Positions 19,348 through 27,937 of a DNA stretch of 62,657 nt are shown here, in pieces. A program made the translations under genes and the position numbers. Position 1 is the stretch's first letter; the number at the start of each line of letters is the position of its first letter. The stretch covers positions 1 through 62,657 of the forward strand of contig JAOUDZ010000020.1 in assembly GCA_029858965.1 (NCBI GenBank). The letters run 5' to 3'. The DNA comes from Cyclobacteriaceae bacterium (GTDB taxonomy: Bacteria > Bacteroidota > Bacteroidia > Cytophagales > Cyclobacteriaceae). The notes under the pieces are model-generated. The model worked only from the letters and a program-made list of their open reading frames with translations. It had not been told where the DNA came from and ran no database searches.

Positions 19348-19689
19348 ATGAAAAAATTTATTGTGATCTATCATGCGCCCAGTGACGCGATGCAGCAAAC
19401 GGCCGGTATGTCCAAAGAAGACCAGGCCAAAGGCATGGAAGCCTGGATGCAATGGGCTCAGAAATGCGGCAATCAGCTCGTTGACATGGGTTCACCGCTC
19501 ATGAACGGACAAGCACTGGCACCTGACGGTAAAAGCAAGAAAAGTGATAAAAACGTCGCCGGGTATTCAATTTTACAGGCGGAAAACATGGAAAAAGCAA
19601 AAGCCCTGCTGCAGGGACACCCGCACCTGGCATGGAATGCGGATTGTTCCATAGCAGTGCATGAAACCATGCCATTGCCAGGAATGTAA
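19348..19689 (+). CDS. YCII-related domain protein
   Basis: This 113-residue cytoplasmic protein fits the YciI/DCGG family: an opening beta strand KKFIVIYHAP, a helix with MQQTAGMSKEDQAKGMEAWMQWAQ split over two turns, LVDMGSPLMNGQ, and the final IAVHETMPLPGM. The fold is ferredoxin-like and forms dimers; members may act as small-molecule lyases or partner with sigma factors. No sigma factor is adjacent here. It is followed by a strong hairpin at 19697-19722. Confidence 0.8.
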   Translation: MKKFIVIYHAPSDAMQQTAGMSKEDQAKGMEAWMQWAQKCGNQLVDMGSPLMNGQALAPDGKSKKSDKNVAGYSILQAENMEKAKALLQGHPHLAWNADCSIAVHETMPLPGM

Positions 19690-19696
19690 GCCTTGA

Positions 19697-19722
19697 TGTG
19701 CCGGGCATAACTGCCTGGCACA
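19697..19722 (+). terminator. Stem-loop after the YciI gene, probable terminator
   Basis: TGTGCC (19697-19702) and GGCACA (19717-19722) enclose GGCA/TGCC, giving a ten-pair stem with one internal mismatch and a TAAC loop. It lies 8 bases past the YciI stop, between convergent genes. The T-run expected for a rho-independent terminator is weak, so the role is likely but not certain. Confidence 0.5.
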
Positions 19723-19768
19723 ATTGCCATTTAGCGATTGGCGTAAACTATTTGTAACTATAAAGTAT

Positions 19769-20149
19769 TCATTTCAATTCAATCAGTATTGAATGCAGCG
19801 ACGTCTTTCCGACGTTTTGAATAGAATGTGTTAGTGCAGGAAACACTGAGCCTTGCCACTTTTTCAACGATTCTGAATTCTTCTCACCATCGGGCCCACT
19901 GACAACAACATCAGCATTTTCAAGAAAGTAAACATACATCGGAGGGTGATAATGCATAGGCTCTGTTTCACCAGGATTCAATTTATGGTCGATTATCCGC
20001 ACATTATCATCTTCAAATAAAACCCTGTAATATGGAAATGGGAGTATTTCCAGGCTTTGCTTTTTGGGTTTAATCAACATATTGAATGAAATAATGGCAC
20101 CCATTCCTACGATGAGCCCTACTATAAAACTTAGAAATTGAGATTTCAT
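19769..20149 (-). CDS. Membrane-anchored cupin-like protein
   Basis: The 126-residue product has an N-terminal membrane helix (about residues 5-26) and then a single small beta-barrel domain with NPGETEPMHYHPPMYVYFLENA, a cupin motif 1 with His residues and an acidic residue that could bind a metal. The second motif is TGxxH-poor but reads FPALTHSIQNVG. The domain would face the periplasm. The family is seen widely in Bacteroidota as cupin-domain or cytoplasmic hypothetical protein. No partner gene is obvious. Function is unknown. Confidence 0.65.
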   Translation of the reverse strand: MKSQFLSFIVGLIVGMGAIISFNMLIKPKKQSLEILPFPYYRVLFEDDNVRIIDHKLNPGETEPMHYHPPMYVYFLENADVVVSGPDGEKNSESLKKWQGSVFPALTHSIQNVGKTSLHSILIELK

Positions 20150-20305
20150 ATGTGCTTCTTTAGATGCAAGTAAACGCTATTCCTGCAGCTTATAAAACAA
20201 AATACTTACGTGTGATGCGTGGGTACAAACGATGGCAAACACATCCCGCTCCTCTTTCTTCAGCGGGCTGAACCAAATCGCAAATACCCTCGCTGGCTCA
20301 AACCC

Positions 20306-20947
20306 TTAGCGGATTTCCTTAATTGTAATATCCTTGTAGGACACAAGTGCCTTACCACCACCGTGAATCTGTAGTCCGATAATTCCGCTTTGCGGTATGT
20401 CCTGCCCTGGTTCAGTATAATCCACCGTCTGTTGACCATTTAAGAAAATCTGAATTCGCTTATTTTCAGCTCTTATTTCATAGTCGTTCCAATCGCCGGG
20501 TTTTATAATCGAAAGCGCAGCAATAGAGTCTGGTCCCGCCAGCACAACATCTCTTCTTGATTCATCATACAACGCTCCATAGTAATTGTTCCCCATATCC
20601 GCCTGATACCCTATCATTTCATAAGCAGGGTCAGTTGCCCGCCGACTTCTGAATTGCACACCTGCATTTATAAATCCCCCATTGCCTTCAAGTTTGAATT
20701 TCAATCGCAGGACAAAATTGTCATACGCCTTAGTGGTACAAAGAAAGTCATTGTGTGGTACTGTCTCAGAAAGCGAACCGCCGACAATGGCGCCATTTGC
20801 GATTTTCCAGGTTGTGACAGTATCTCCCTCCCATCCATTGAAGGTTTCGCCATCGAACAATCGCGCACTGCCGGATCTTTCACAGGATAGCAGACACAAT
20901 AAAGACAGGAAAATGAGTGTCGCTGAAAAATGGAATCGGATATTCAT
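20306..20947 (-). CDS. DUF1080 (3-keto-disaccharide hydrolase-like) lipoprotein
   Basis: The 213-residue protein has a lipoprotein signal with lipobox LLSC near residue 22. The mature domain is DUF1080/PF06439: LFDGETFNGWEGD at the start, GFINAGVQFRSRR in the centre and IPQSGIIGLQIHGGGKALVSYKDITIKEI at the end split across strands. The domain has a concanavalin-like sandwich fold, and characterised members cleave or hydrate 3-keto-glycosides. Another DUF1080 gene is at 56004-56621 in this window, and a TIM-barrel sugar isomerase-like lipoprotein lies 1.4 kb away. A periplasmic role in oxidised-sugar breakdown is inferred. Confidence 0.85.
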   Translation of the reverse strand: MNIRFHFSATLIFLSLLCLLSCERSGSARLFDGETFNGWEGDTVTTWKIANGAIVGGSLSETVPHNDFLCTTKAYDNFVLRLKFKLEGNGGFINAGVQFRSRRATDPAYEMIGYQADMGNNYYGALYDESRRDVVLAGPDSIAALSIIKPGDWNDYEIRAENKRIQIFLNGQQTVDYTEPGQDIPQSGIIGLQIHGGGKALVSYKDITIKEIR

Positions 20948-21095
20948 AAGTATTCAAGTAGAGAACACAAGTAATAACTATTTCCGGAATAAATACCCAT
21001 ACCGACGTTAATGTCGAAGAGACAATGATGCAAACTGCGATGAATATCATTGCGATGATCAATGGAATTAATAGGTACCTGTTCACCCTGGTCAT
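20880..21095 (-). CDS. Possible small membrane protein overlapping the DUF1080 start
   Basis: A 71-codon frame starts 148 bases before the DUF1080 gene and overlaps its first 68 bases in another frame. Residues 7-45 form two hydrophobic segments after a basic start (MTRVNRY). No family is recognised. The overlap and the odd C-terminus inside the neighbouring signal peptide argue against it, while the helix pattern argues for it. Could be a frameshifted remnant. Confidence 0.25.
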   Translation of the reverse strand: MTRVNRYLLIPLIIAMIFIAVCIIVSSTLTSVWVFIPEIVITCVLYLNTYEYPIPFFSDTHFPVFIVSAIL

Positions 21096-21305
21096 TTTTA
21101 CTTCAACTTAACGATGCTTTAACCTGCTTTCTGCAGGAAACAAAGAGTATAGTATCCCTTTTGATTGGCGCTGATGATGAGCGCAGGAAGAAAGCAACGT
21201 CTTAGAAGCCCACCACGAACAAACCTTCCTAAGTTAATGAATTTTAGCCATGGCGTTTACATGGCTATTGCTTAAAGATATCAGGAAGTTAAGCGTGCAC
21301 GATGA

Positions 21306-21713
21306 TCATTCGTTTTTCACTTTTACAAATCTTCCCAAAAGAAAACCAAAGATCGTAAACTGCACTGCACCCGCACCCGCCTCAACAATTACCCATTCCA
21401 CAATATCTTGAACATTGTACTTATCGGCTTCCACCAAGGCAAGATAACTGACAAAGAATGCACCCAATAACCAGGCAAAGCGAATCCCCTGTCTTACATT
21501 GAAGGTTCCATTAGCCCATTTGAGGTATAGAACGGTAAGCACTATACCCTGCAAGAACATGGTAGACAGTCCAAAATACATAAGCGGCTGTTCTCTCATA
21601 AAAGCAATCGATGCATAGTGATCTGCATTAATTACAAAATGAGAAATAAACTGCACAAAAAAGGACGCACCGACGTAAGACACCGTGCCAATGATTACGT
21701 TTCGTGTTTTCAT
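21306..21713 (-). CDS. Four-helix membrane protein of unknown function
   Basis: This 135-residue protein has four hydrophobic segments (about residues 7-27, 45-66, 79-98 and 107-127) and a charged tail (GRFVKVKNE). It resembles small inner-membrane proteins that are often controlled by HxlR or PadR regulators, but I cannot name a Pfam family with certainty. The gene is divergent from the HxlR regulator at 21813, with 99 bases between them holding nested inverted repeats, so regulation by that protein is the natural inference. Confidence 0.65.
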   Translation of the reverse strand: MKTRNVIIGTVSYVGASFFVQFISHFVINADHYASIAFMREQPLMYFGLSTMFLQGIVLTVLYLKWANGTFNVRQGIRFAWLLGAFFVSYLALVEADKYNVQDIVEWVIVEAGAGAVQFTIFGFLLGRFVKVKNE

Positions 21714-21738
21714 ATTGATTTATCTTTGTGATTATTAG

Positions 21739-21789
21739 TTAACTTGCAAAAACAAAGCTAAATATATTAGCTTGTATATTGCAAGTTAA
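21739..21789. promoter_or_regulatory. Nested inverted repeats between divergent HxlR and membrane-protein genes
   Basis: A perfect 11-bp inverted repeat, TTAACTTGCAA at 21739-21749 and TTGCAAGTTAA at 21779-21789, encloses a second inverted repeat, AAGCTAA at 21755-21761 and TTAGCTT at 21767-21773. The set lies in the shared promoter region of a regulator and its divergent neighbour, the usual place for an HxlR operator. Which repeat is bound cannot be told by eye. Confidence 0.7.
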
Positions 21790-21812
21790 ATTCAAAAGAA
21801 ATATCTTACGGG

Positions 21813-22223
21813 ATGAAATTACGCTCCCATTGCCCTACCAATTATGCCTTGGAGCACTTTGGCGACAAGTGGTCATTGCTAATTGTTCGTGATCTGATGT
21901 TCAAGGGAAAGCGGCACTACAATGAGTTTTTCGAGTCTGACGAGCGAGTCTCGACCAGTGTTCTGGGAGAACGGCTTAGAAATCTTGAGGCCGTGGGAAT
22001 CATCTCAAAGGGAGAAGATCATGCTAAAAAATCAAGAATCAGGTATAGCCTCACAGAAAAAGGAATAGCCTTACTTCCATTGATGGTAGAAATGATTATC
22101 TGGAGTGGAATATTCGATAATAAAACTGCTGCAGGTGAAGATTTTCTGAAAAAAGCAAAGAAAAATAAAGCGGCATTGTTAACGGCGCTGCACAGAAAAT
22201 TAAAGACAGAACATTTATCATAG
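21813..22223 (+). CDS. HxlR-family transcriptional regulator
   Basis: The 136-residue winged-helix protein has the HxlR signature: CPTNYALEHFGDKWSLLIVRDL, with the conserved Cys near residue 6 and GDKW, then RHYNEFFES, the recognition segment STSVLGERLRNLEAVGII and the wing RIRYSLTEKGIALLP. Such dimers respond to electrophiles, quinones or aldehydes, often through the N-terminal Cys. It is transcribed away from the four-helix membrane protein, and the gap between them contains candidate operator repeats, suggesting autoregulation and control of that neighbour. Confidence 0.92.
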   Translation: MKLRSHCPTNYALEHFGDKWSLLIVRDLMFKGKRHYNEFFESDERVSTSVLGERLRNLEAVGIISKGEDHAKKSRIRYSLTEKGIALLPLMVEMIIWSGIFDNKTAAGEDFLKKAKKNKAALLTALHRKLKTEHLS

Positions 22224-22353
22224 TGCGTGCTCCTATTTGCCATGCAATGGCGCTTCTTCAATAAGTCCTGGGTGCTTTCAAAAATAGAAACCCCGAGAAC
22301 AACACAAACATCGGTTGGATAATCTAAGGTTATTGTGCAATCTTAATTAAACA

Positions 22354-23232
22354 CTATTTCAACTTACTCAACAGCTCGTTATAGTACCGTATTGTCTGGA
22401 TAACAGAAGGAAGATTGCTGGGAAGATCCTCGGCATCGCGTTCTATGTATATCGGTCCTCTGAAGCCTTGTTTTTTTAATTCTGCAAAAACTGCAGGAAA
22501 GTCAACAACGCCTGTGCCAACAGGTACATCTTTTAGATTGGGATTGTTGAATGCAGCAATATCTTTGAGGTGGATGGCTATTATATGACCTTCTAACTTC
22601 TTAATGCCTTCAAGTGGATCAACACCACTCTTTGGCCAATGGCCAAGATCTGCGCAGGCACCAAAATTTGGATGGTTCTTAATCGCTGCCAATACCGAAT
22701 CCGGGTCCCAGTAAGCACTAGCCCCTTTCCAATGCTCATGAATAGCCACTTTCATTCCGTAGATACCGGCAAGACTGTCAATTTCATCCCACATTGTTAT
22801 TGGCGGTTCTGCGGTGACGAATGTTGCTCCTAATTCCTTAGCCTTATCAAATTGTTTTTTCCAGGAATCAACTGTCTTGCCCCCTGCTAAATACAGGGAC
22901 TCAATAGTAAGGTTATGACGTGTGACGAGTGCTTTCACCTTTTCTATTCCTGCTGGGGAAAGATCGCCAATCAGAGAGTCGTTCAAGTCGGGGCCTGACT
23001 TAGAAAAAGTAGGAACCTCTATATAACCTACCCCTGCGCTGTCAATTTTCTCAAGCGCTGCAGGCAACCCAAAAGTGTGAAATGTCCATACTGCGATCCC
23101 CAATTTCCAGTCCCTGGTTACAGCTAACGTTTCTTCGTTTTGTTCGGCTGCCCTGCGCTCCCCGCAGGTTGTAAGGAATAATGCAATCAATAGGAATTGA
23201 GCAGAGCGCAAAATTATTTTTTTCATAGCCAT
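22354..23232 (-). CDS. Sugar phosphate isomerase/epimerase-like TIM-barrel lipoprotein
   Basis: The 292-residue protein has a lipoprotein signal (lipobox FLTTC, Cys near residue 23) and then an AP-endonuclease-2-type TIM barrel: WTFHTFGLPAALEKIDSAGV, the metal-site segments VAIHEHWKG, GACADLGHWPKSGVDP and AIHLKDI, and PIYIERDAED near the end. The Glu/Asp/His ligands expected for a divalent metal are in place. Secreted members occur with Gfo/Idh/MocA and DUF1080 proteins, and some act as 3-keto-glycoside lyases or isomerases. A start two codons downstream (second Met) is also possible. Confidence 0.85.
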   Translation of the reverse strand: MAMKKIILRSAQFLLIALFLTTCGERRAAEQNEETLAVTRDWKLGIAVWTFHTFGLPAALEKIDSAGVGYIEVPTFSKSGPDLNDSLIGDLSPAGIEKVKALVTRHNLTIESLYLAGGKTVDSWKKQFDKAKELGATFVTAEPPITMWDEIDSLAGIYGMKVAIHEHWKGASAYWDPDSVLAAIKNHPNFGACADLGHWPKSGVDPLEGIKKLEGHIIAIHLKDIAAFNNPNLKDVPVGTGVVDFPAVFAELKKQGFRGPIYIERDAEDLPSNLPSVIQTIRYYNELLSKLK

Positions 23233-23338
23233 GTTTTTTTAATAATACGGTTTGGATAAACAATAATCCAACCATCAATAAATTGTGATAAGGGGCGGAT
23301 TATAATCCATAAACTTCATGTGTAACTAATGCTTATTC

Positions 23339-24109
23339 TTATTGGGCATTCCAGCCACCATCCATGGCAATCGCGGTACCGGTGACCAATTCAGCATGAT
23401 CTGATGCCAGAAATATACACAATGCGCCAATGGACTCAGGTTTCACAAATTTTTTTATGGGCTGCTTTATCAACATTACTTTTTCAATCACCTCCTCCTG
23501 GGTCATATGATGCAACCTTGCCTGGTCTGCAATTTGTTTTCTCACCAGGGGTGTGTCTACATAGCCTGGACAAATCGCGTTTGCGGTAATTCCGTACGAG
23601 GCCCCTTCCAACGCCGTCACTTTGGTAAGACCAACCAATCCATGCTTTGCGGAAACGTAGGCCGACTTGAATTCAGAAGCAAGGAGTCCGTGAACAGAAG
23701 CAATATTAATTATCCGTCCCCAATTCCTCTTTTTCATTCCACCCAACACCAGTCGCGTAGTATGAAAAGCTGCTGTAAGATCTACGCTAATGATATTATT
23801 CCAATTTTCGACGGGAAAATCCTCGATGTTCGCTACGTGTTGGATCCCGGCATTATTCACCAGCACGTCAATGGGCCCAAGGTTCATTTCTGTATCACGT
23901 ACCAATTTTTCAATAGACTCCATGGACAACAAATTCCTATTCGAAAAGAAAGTAGGTACGCCAAATTCAAGACCGGCTGCCGTAGAAATTTCTACGCCAT
24001 CGGGTTCCAATCCGTGGAATCCAACAGCATACCCTGCTGTTGCAAATTCACGCGCTATGCCAAGACCAATGCCGCTCGTACTTCCCGTAATCAAAACTAC
24101 TTTATTCAC
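23339..24109 (-). CDS. SDR, 3-hydroxybutyrate dehydrogenase-like
   Basis: This SDR has TGSTSGIGLGIA as cofactor motif, VLVNNAGIQHV, the catalytic SVHGLLASEFKSAYVSAKHG (Tyr and Lys) and ends GTAIAMDGGWNAQ. SAYVxAKHG together with the WNAQ-type tail is typical of D-3-hydroxybutyrate dehydrogenase. A GTG at 24109 places the start right before the first beta strand, as in relatives; a second GTG at 24145 would add 12 unmatched residues. The enzyme would interconvert 3-hydroxybutyrate and acetoacetate with NAD(H) in the cytoplasm. No polyhydroxybutyrate genes are nearby, so another hydroxy acid or sugar is possible. Confidence 0.82.
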   Translation of the reverse strand: MNKVVLITGSTSGIGLGIAREFATAGYAVGFHGLEPDGVEISTAAGLEFGVPTFFSNRNLLSMESIEKLVRDTEMNLGPIDVLVNNAGIQHVANIEDFPVENWNNIISVDLTAAFHTTRLVLGGMKKRNWGRIINIASVHGLLASEFKSAYVSAKHGLVGLTKVTALEGASYGITANAICPGYVDTPLVRKQIADQARLHHMTQEEVIEKVMLIKQPIKKFVKPESIGALCIFLASDHAELVTGTAIAMDGGWNAQ

Positions 24110-24435
24110 GCTGTGAATATAAGAAGTGCTTGTGACTTGCCCCACAAGATCTTATGAAGCGCCACAGCAGATTTCCGCTCACACGATAAAAGAACAGTTG
24201 CTTAAAAAGAACCGATACACACAATCGGGAAAACCTACTGGTTTCGTAACCGCACCGGGTGCCAGCGAGTTGAATCCTGGAAAAGAAAATGTAACTTATC
24301 CGCGTAATGACAGCCGGTTTAGACATTTTGAAGAAAATTACTGCAAAGACGCCGAAGCCTTCATTGAACCCTTAAGACAACTGTTAAGGAAAAAGGCAAG
24401 CGCACAATTTGCATTGACAAATAAATAATTGTGTA

Positions 24436-25626
24436 TTGAAAAACCAAAGCTACTTCATCAGCGCGGATTTCCACTTTTGCAAAAGCGGCGTCATGATAAT
24501 ACTCTTTTTTGCAATCATCCACACCCTCGCCGCGCAGGTTAAAGATCCACAGGGCGTGGTCTCCTTTGAAAAACTGTTGGTGGCTTCAGAATCTTTTGAG
24601 TCGGTCAATGTGTTTGATGTTGACAACGATGGTGTGCCGGACATTTTCTCAGGATCATTTTGGTACAAAGGGCCTGACTTTGTCAACCGCACACATGTAG
24701 GTACGCTGAAAAGATTCGGCGAATATTATGATGATTTTTCCACCATCATCGCCGACTTAAACAGCGATGGAAATACAGATGTCATTACCGGTGGATGGTT
24801 TGAGGGTACACTCATCTGGAAAGAAAACCCGGGCAAGGCAGGAGTCTGGAAAGAGCATGTAATCGCGCGTTGCGGAAATATTGAAACCACCCGGGCATGG
24901 GATATCGACGGCGATGGTGTGCCGGAAATTATTCCCAATACACCTGGTAAACCATTGGTGATTTATAAGATTAACAAAGGAGGCCAAACGGCAACGTTTG
25001 ATTCTATCAAAGTCCTGGACAAACACGGTCATGGCTTGGGGTATGGTGACATTAATGGTGACGGGCGTGGTGATTTAGTCGTCGCCGAGGGATGGCTGGA
25101 GTGTCCCGCTCAACCTTTCACCCAGCCCTGGACATTTCATCCTGAGTTGTCCTTCGTGCAAGCAAGCGTACCCATGCTGGTAGTGGATGTGAATGGAGAC
25201 AAGTATGCTGATCTCATTGTAGGATCAGCACATGGCTACGGCCTGAATTGGTATGAACAACAAATGGATGTAAAGAAAAACAGAACCTGGGTGAAGCATG
25301 ACATAGACCCTTATAACGCGCAATACCATACGATGGCATGGGAAGACATTGACAACGATGGCAAGCCTGAGTTAGTTACGGGCAAACGGTATCGCGCCCA
25401 TGACGATCACGATCCGGGCGCACATGATCCGGTTGGCTTATACTATTTCAAATGGAATGGTGCATCCTTTACAAAACAGGTTATCAGCTATGGGAAACCC
25501 GGCGAGGGAAAGGGAACGGGTATCTTCTTTAGCATTGTTGATTTGAACAACGATAAGTTAAAAGACGTTGTTGTAGCAGGGAAAGATGGTCTCTGTGTAT
25601 TTTTTAATAAAGGGTTTTCAAAATAG
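24436..25626 (+). CDS. Secreted FG-GAP/VCBS repeat protein
   Basis: The protein is built from calcium-binding-type FG-GAP/VCBS repeats: VFDVDNDGVPDIFSG, DLNSDGNTDVITGG, DIDGDGVPEIIPN, DINGDGRGDLVVAEG, DVNGDKYADLIVGS, DIDNDGKPELVTGK and DLNNDKLKDVVVAG, which together would form a seven-bladed propeller. The hydrophobic signal is MIILFFAIIHTLAAQ. A TTG at 24436 supplies a charged N-region; the ATG at 24493 would start directly at the hydrophobic core. Extracytoplasmic location is clear either way. Such proteins often accompany sugar-degrading enzymes in Bacteroidota. No catalytic motif is visible. Confidence 0.85.
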   Translation: MKNQSYFISADFHFCKSGVMIILFFAIIHTLAAQVKDPQGVVSFEKLLVASESFESVNVFDVDNDGVPDIFSGSFWYKGPDFVNRTHVGTLKRFGEYYDDFSTIIADLNSDGNTDVITGGWFEGTLIWKENPGKAGVWKEHVIARCGNIETTRAWDIDGDGVPEIIPNTPGKPLVIYKINKGGQTATFDSIKVLDKHGHGLGYGDINGDGRGDLVVAEGWLECPAQPFTQPWTFHPELSFVQASVPMLVVDVNGDKYADLIVGSAHGYGLNWYEQQMDVKKNRTWVKHDIDPYNAQYHTMAWEDIDNDGKPELVTGKRYRAHDDHDPGAHDPVGLYYFKWNGASFTKQVISYGKPGEGKGTGIFFSIVDLNNDKLKDVVVAGKDGLCVFFNKGFSK

Positions 25627-25639
25627 CGGACCAAAGAAA

Positions 25640-26410
25640 TCATAACCTCCTGATGCCCATACCGCCATCGGCATGAATCACTTGTCCTGTGGCGTAAGGT
25701 ATCTCGCCTTTCGCCAGCGCGGCCACGATCTTACCAATGTCTTCCGGCGTTCCCCAACGTTTCTCCAGTGTTAATCCCTCATGGATAAGCTTGTCGTACT
25801 TTTCTTTTACACCAGCAGTCATATCTGTGCGAATAATACCGGGACGTACCTCATAGACTGGTATGTTCGCGTCCCCCAGGCGTGTCGCAAAGAGTTTTGT
25901 CATCATGCCCAGCCCTGCCTTCGACATGCAATATTCACCCCGGTTAACAGACGCTACCTCAGCAGAGATCGATGTTATGGAGATAATGCAAGGACTGTAT
26001 GCCAGGTTGGATTCTTTGTCTTTAAGCATCTGCTTGGCTACCAGCTGCGTTAAGAAAAAGGTCCCTTTCAGGTTGATGTCCAGCAGGCGGTCATAATTTT
26101 CCTCGTCCAGCTCGAGAATATCCTTGCGAACGGAGGGAGCAACGCCGGCATTGTTCACCAATACATCAATTTTTCCAAAGTGATCAACCGTTTTGGCAAC
26201 AATATTGCCCCTGTCTTCCTTATTCCCGATATTACCCTGGCAGTAGATTACTTCAATGTTGTGGTTTCTCAGGATATTGAGTTGCCCCTGCAACAGGTCT
26301 TCACTGCGAATGCCATTGATGGCGAGGTTATATCCATGTTGTGCCATGGCCACGGCAATACCAAAGCCAATACCCCTGCTGCCTCCCGTTATCAGCGCAC
26401 ACCTATTCAT
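25640..26410 (-). CDS. SDR, 3-ketoacyl-ACP reductase-like
   Basis: A 256-residue SDR with TGGSRGIGFGIA, DVLVNNAGVAP, catalytic SAEVASVNRGEYCMSKAGL and VRPGIIRTDMT, ending GQVIHADGGMGI. Its start codon overlaps the stop of the upstream Old Yellow Enzyme gene (TAATG), so they are translationally coupled. The arrangement with a GH88-like hydrolase and an ene-reductase suggests it reduces a keto sugar acid or related carbonyl rather than acting in fatty acid synthesis. That role is inference from context. Confidence 0.88.
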   Translation of the reverse strand: MNRCALITGGSRGIGFGIAVAMAQHGYNLAINGIRSEDLLQGQLNILRNHNIEVIYCQGNIGNKEDRGNIVAKTVDHFGKIDVLVNNAGVAPSVRKDILELDEENYDRLLDINLKGTFFLTQLVAKQMLKDKESNLAYSPCIISITSISAEVASVNRGEYCMSKAGLGMMTKLFATRLGDANIPVYEVRPGIIRTDMTAGVKEKYDKLIHEGLTLEKRWGTPEDIGKIVAALAKGEIPYATGQVIHADGGMGIRRL

Positions 26411-27861
26411 TATTCTCCCAGTTTAATTTCTTTAAGCAAGGCAGCTTCGGGCAATGCCTTATAGAATGGATCCAGCGGAAAACATCCTGATATCATACCA
26501 TTGCGCGGTGCTGTAGTGCAATCCGAAAACGTCCGGCAAAGTTTATCGCGTTTCAATGGATTACCGTGCAATATATCCTCCGGCATCTCCGGATACGAAA
26601 GAACCATCCGACCCAGTCCGATAAAGTCGGCCATGTTATTGTTCAATACAGCCTGACCTACGTATGGCAGCCACTCCTGCAGATACGAATACGCTGAGCC
26701 TACAATAGCGAGATCTGGAAATGCCTTCTTTATGTCAGCCGTAACATGCAACTGCCGGGCTACACCAACCAAAGGATCTTCGGGCGGATAATAACCATCA
26801 GAAGGGGGAAACAAAGCCGGGCGCTGAATGTGTGGATTGTAGTATGGACTTCCCCCAGTAATACACACCAGCTGAATTCCCAATGCCCTGAGCAATTCCA
26901 TAAACTTATACGTCTCTGTAAGGTCATTCGCAGTTCCGGATTGATCGCCGCCAAAGGCATAGGTATACTTATCGCTATTGAAGCTTTCGGGAATCCCGAC
27001 CTGATCCACCCCGGGTTTAAAAGGCACCCAGTCGAAGGCGCTTAACCTTACCCCTATTTCCATGCCAGGTGCTTCAGCTTTGATGCCTGCCACAATAGAG
27101 GTCAAAAAACGCGTACGGTTTTCAAAACTGCCACCATACTTTCCTGCTCTATCATGTGCAGTGAGGAACTCGTGGCCGAGATAACCGTGACAATGTTTTA
27201 TATCCACGAAATGAAATCCTGCACGTTGTGCCAGCACAGCGCCTTTAACAAAATCATCAATCAGCCGGTCAATGTAATCGTCCTGCATAACAGGATAGTC
27301 TTCCCCTAATCCGAATTTGCGATTCAACACCGGGTGTGCATACAGGATTTGTGGTTCCAGTTTCTTGGTATCATTGGGCTTACAGAATCGGCCGGAGTGT
27401 GTCAACTGAATACCGATCAACAGATCCGCCGTGTTGCCAAACTTCTGATGATGCTCGCTGTTAAGTGTCTCAAACAGTCTCTTGTACTCATCAAGATTTG
27501 CCTTATTAATCAACAACTGGTTGGGGTTGGCCCTGCCATCATGCCGCACAGCTACCGCCTCACAACCCCATAATAACTTCGCTCCGCTAATGGCGAAATT
27601 TTGCCACCTGCGCTTCGTAAAATCACTTGGCTTGCCATCAGTAGTACCATCCCATCCTTCCATGGGCAAGATACAAAAGCGATTGCCAATGGTTTTACCC
27701 GAATTCAACTTGAAAGCGTTCGCCGCCGGCGAATGACCGGGAGCGGCCAGTGTATCCTCAAAGGGCAGGTCTGTACCGATGGTTGCGAGGTAATCACGAA
27801 AATTATCAGCTGTTTTCAACTGCGCTATGCGCCTGTATTTTGGTTTGTGTTTAGTAGTCAT
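26410..27861 (-). CDS. Old Yellow Enzyme-family NADH:flavin oxidoreductase
   Basis: The 483-residue TIM-barrel flavoenzyme belongs to the OYE family, in a long-form branch. It has [11 protein letters not shown] near the start, [10 protein letters not shown], the substrate/flavin-binding [14 protein letters not shown] and the radical-free C-terminal ending with [17 protein letters not shown], where the FMN phosphate is bound. No Fe-S cluster Cys set is clear apart from KLCRTFSDC near the end. Typical reaction: reduction of activated C=C bonds with NAD(P)H. It lies between the GH88-like gene (76-base gap) and the SDR (1-base overlap), forming a probable operon. The substrate may be an unsaturated sugar derivative, by inference. 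Confidence 0.87.
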   Translation of the reverse strand: MTTKHKPKYRRIAQLKTADNFRDYLATIGTDLPFEDTLAAPGHSPAANAFKLNSGKTIGNRFCILPMEGWDGTTDGKPSDFTKRRWQNFAISGAKLLWGCEAVAVRHDGRANPNQLLINKANLDEYKRLFETLNSEHHQKFGNTADLLIGIQLTHSGRFCKPNDTKKLEPQILYAHPVLNRKFGLGEDYPVMQDDYIDRLIDDFVKGAVLAQRAGFHFVDIKHCHGYLGHEFLTAHDRAGKYGGSFENRTRFLTSIVAGIKAEAPGMEIGVRLSAFDWVPFKPGVDQVGIPESFNSDKYTYAFGGDQSGTANDLTETYKFMELLRALGIQLVCITGGSPYYNPHIQRPALFPPSDGYYPPEDPLVGVARQLHVTADIKKAFPDLAIVGSAYSYLQEWLPYVGQAVLNNNMADFIGLGRMVLSYPEMPEDILHGNPLKRDKLCRTFSDCTTAPRNGMISGCFPLDPFYKALPEAALLKEIKLGE

Positions 27862-27937
27862 TCAATAATTATAGATGCAAGTAAGATAAGGGAGCATAAT
27901 TTTCAAGCGCAATTTATACACAAAGGGATTAAGTGCA

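Noticed and set aside
21122-21136. Short hairpin CCTGC-TTTCT-GCAGG before the small membrane frame
   Set aside because: Only five base pairs and no T-run; too weak to call a terminator or operator.
23507-24157. 216-codon plus-strand frame opposite the hydroxybutyrate-type SDR
   Set aside because: Entirely antisense to a well-supported SDR gene and without protein-like composition.
24126-24428. 100-codon plus-strand frame before the FG-GAP gene
   Set aside because: Overlaps the start of the SDR on the other strand, has no recognisable domain and no signal; not convincing as a gene.
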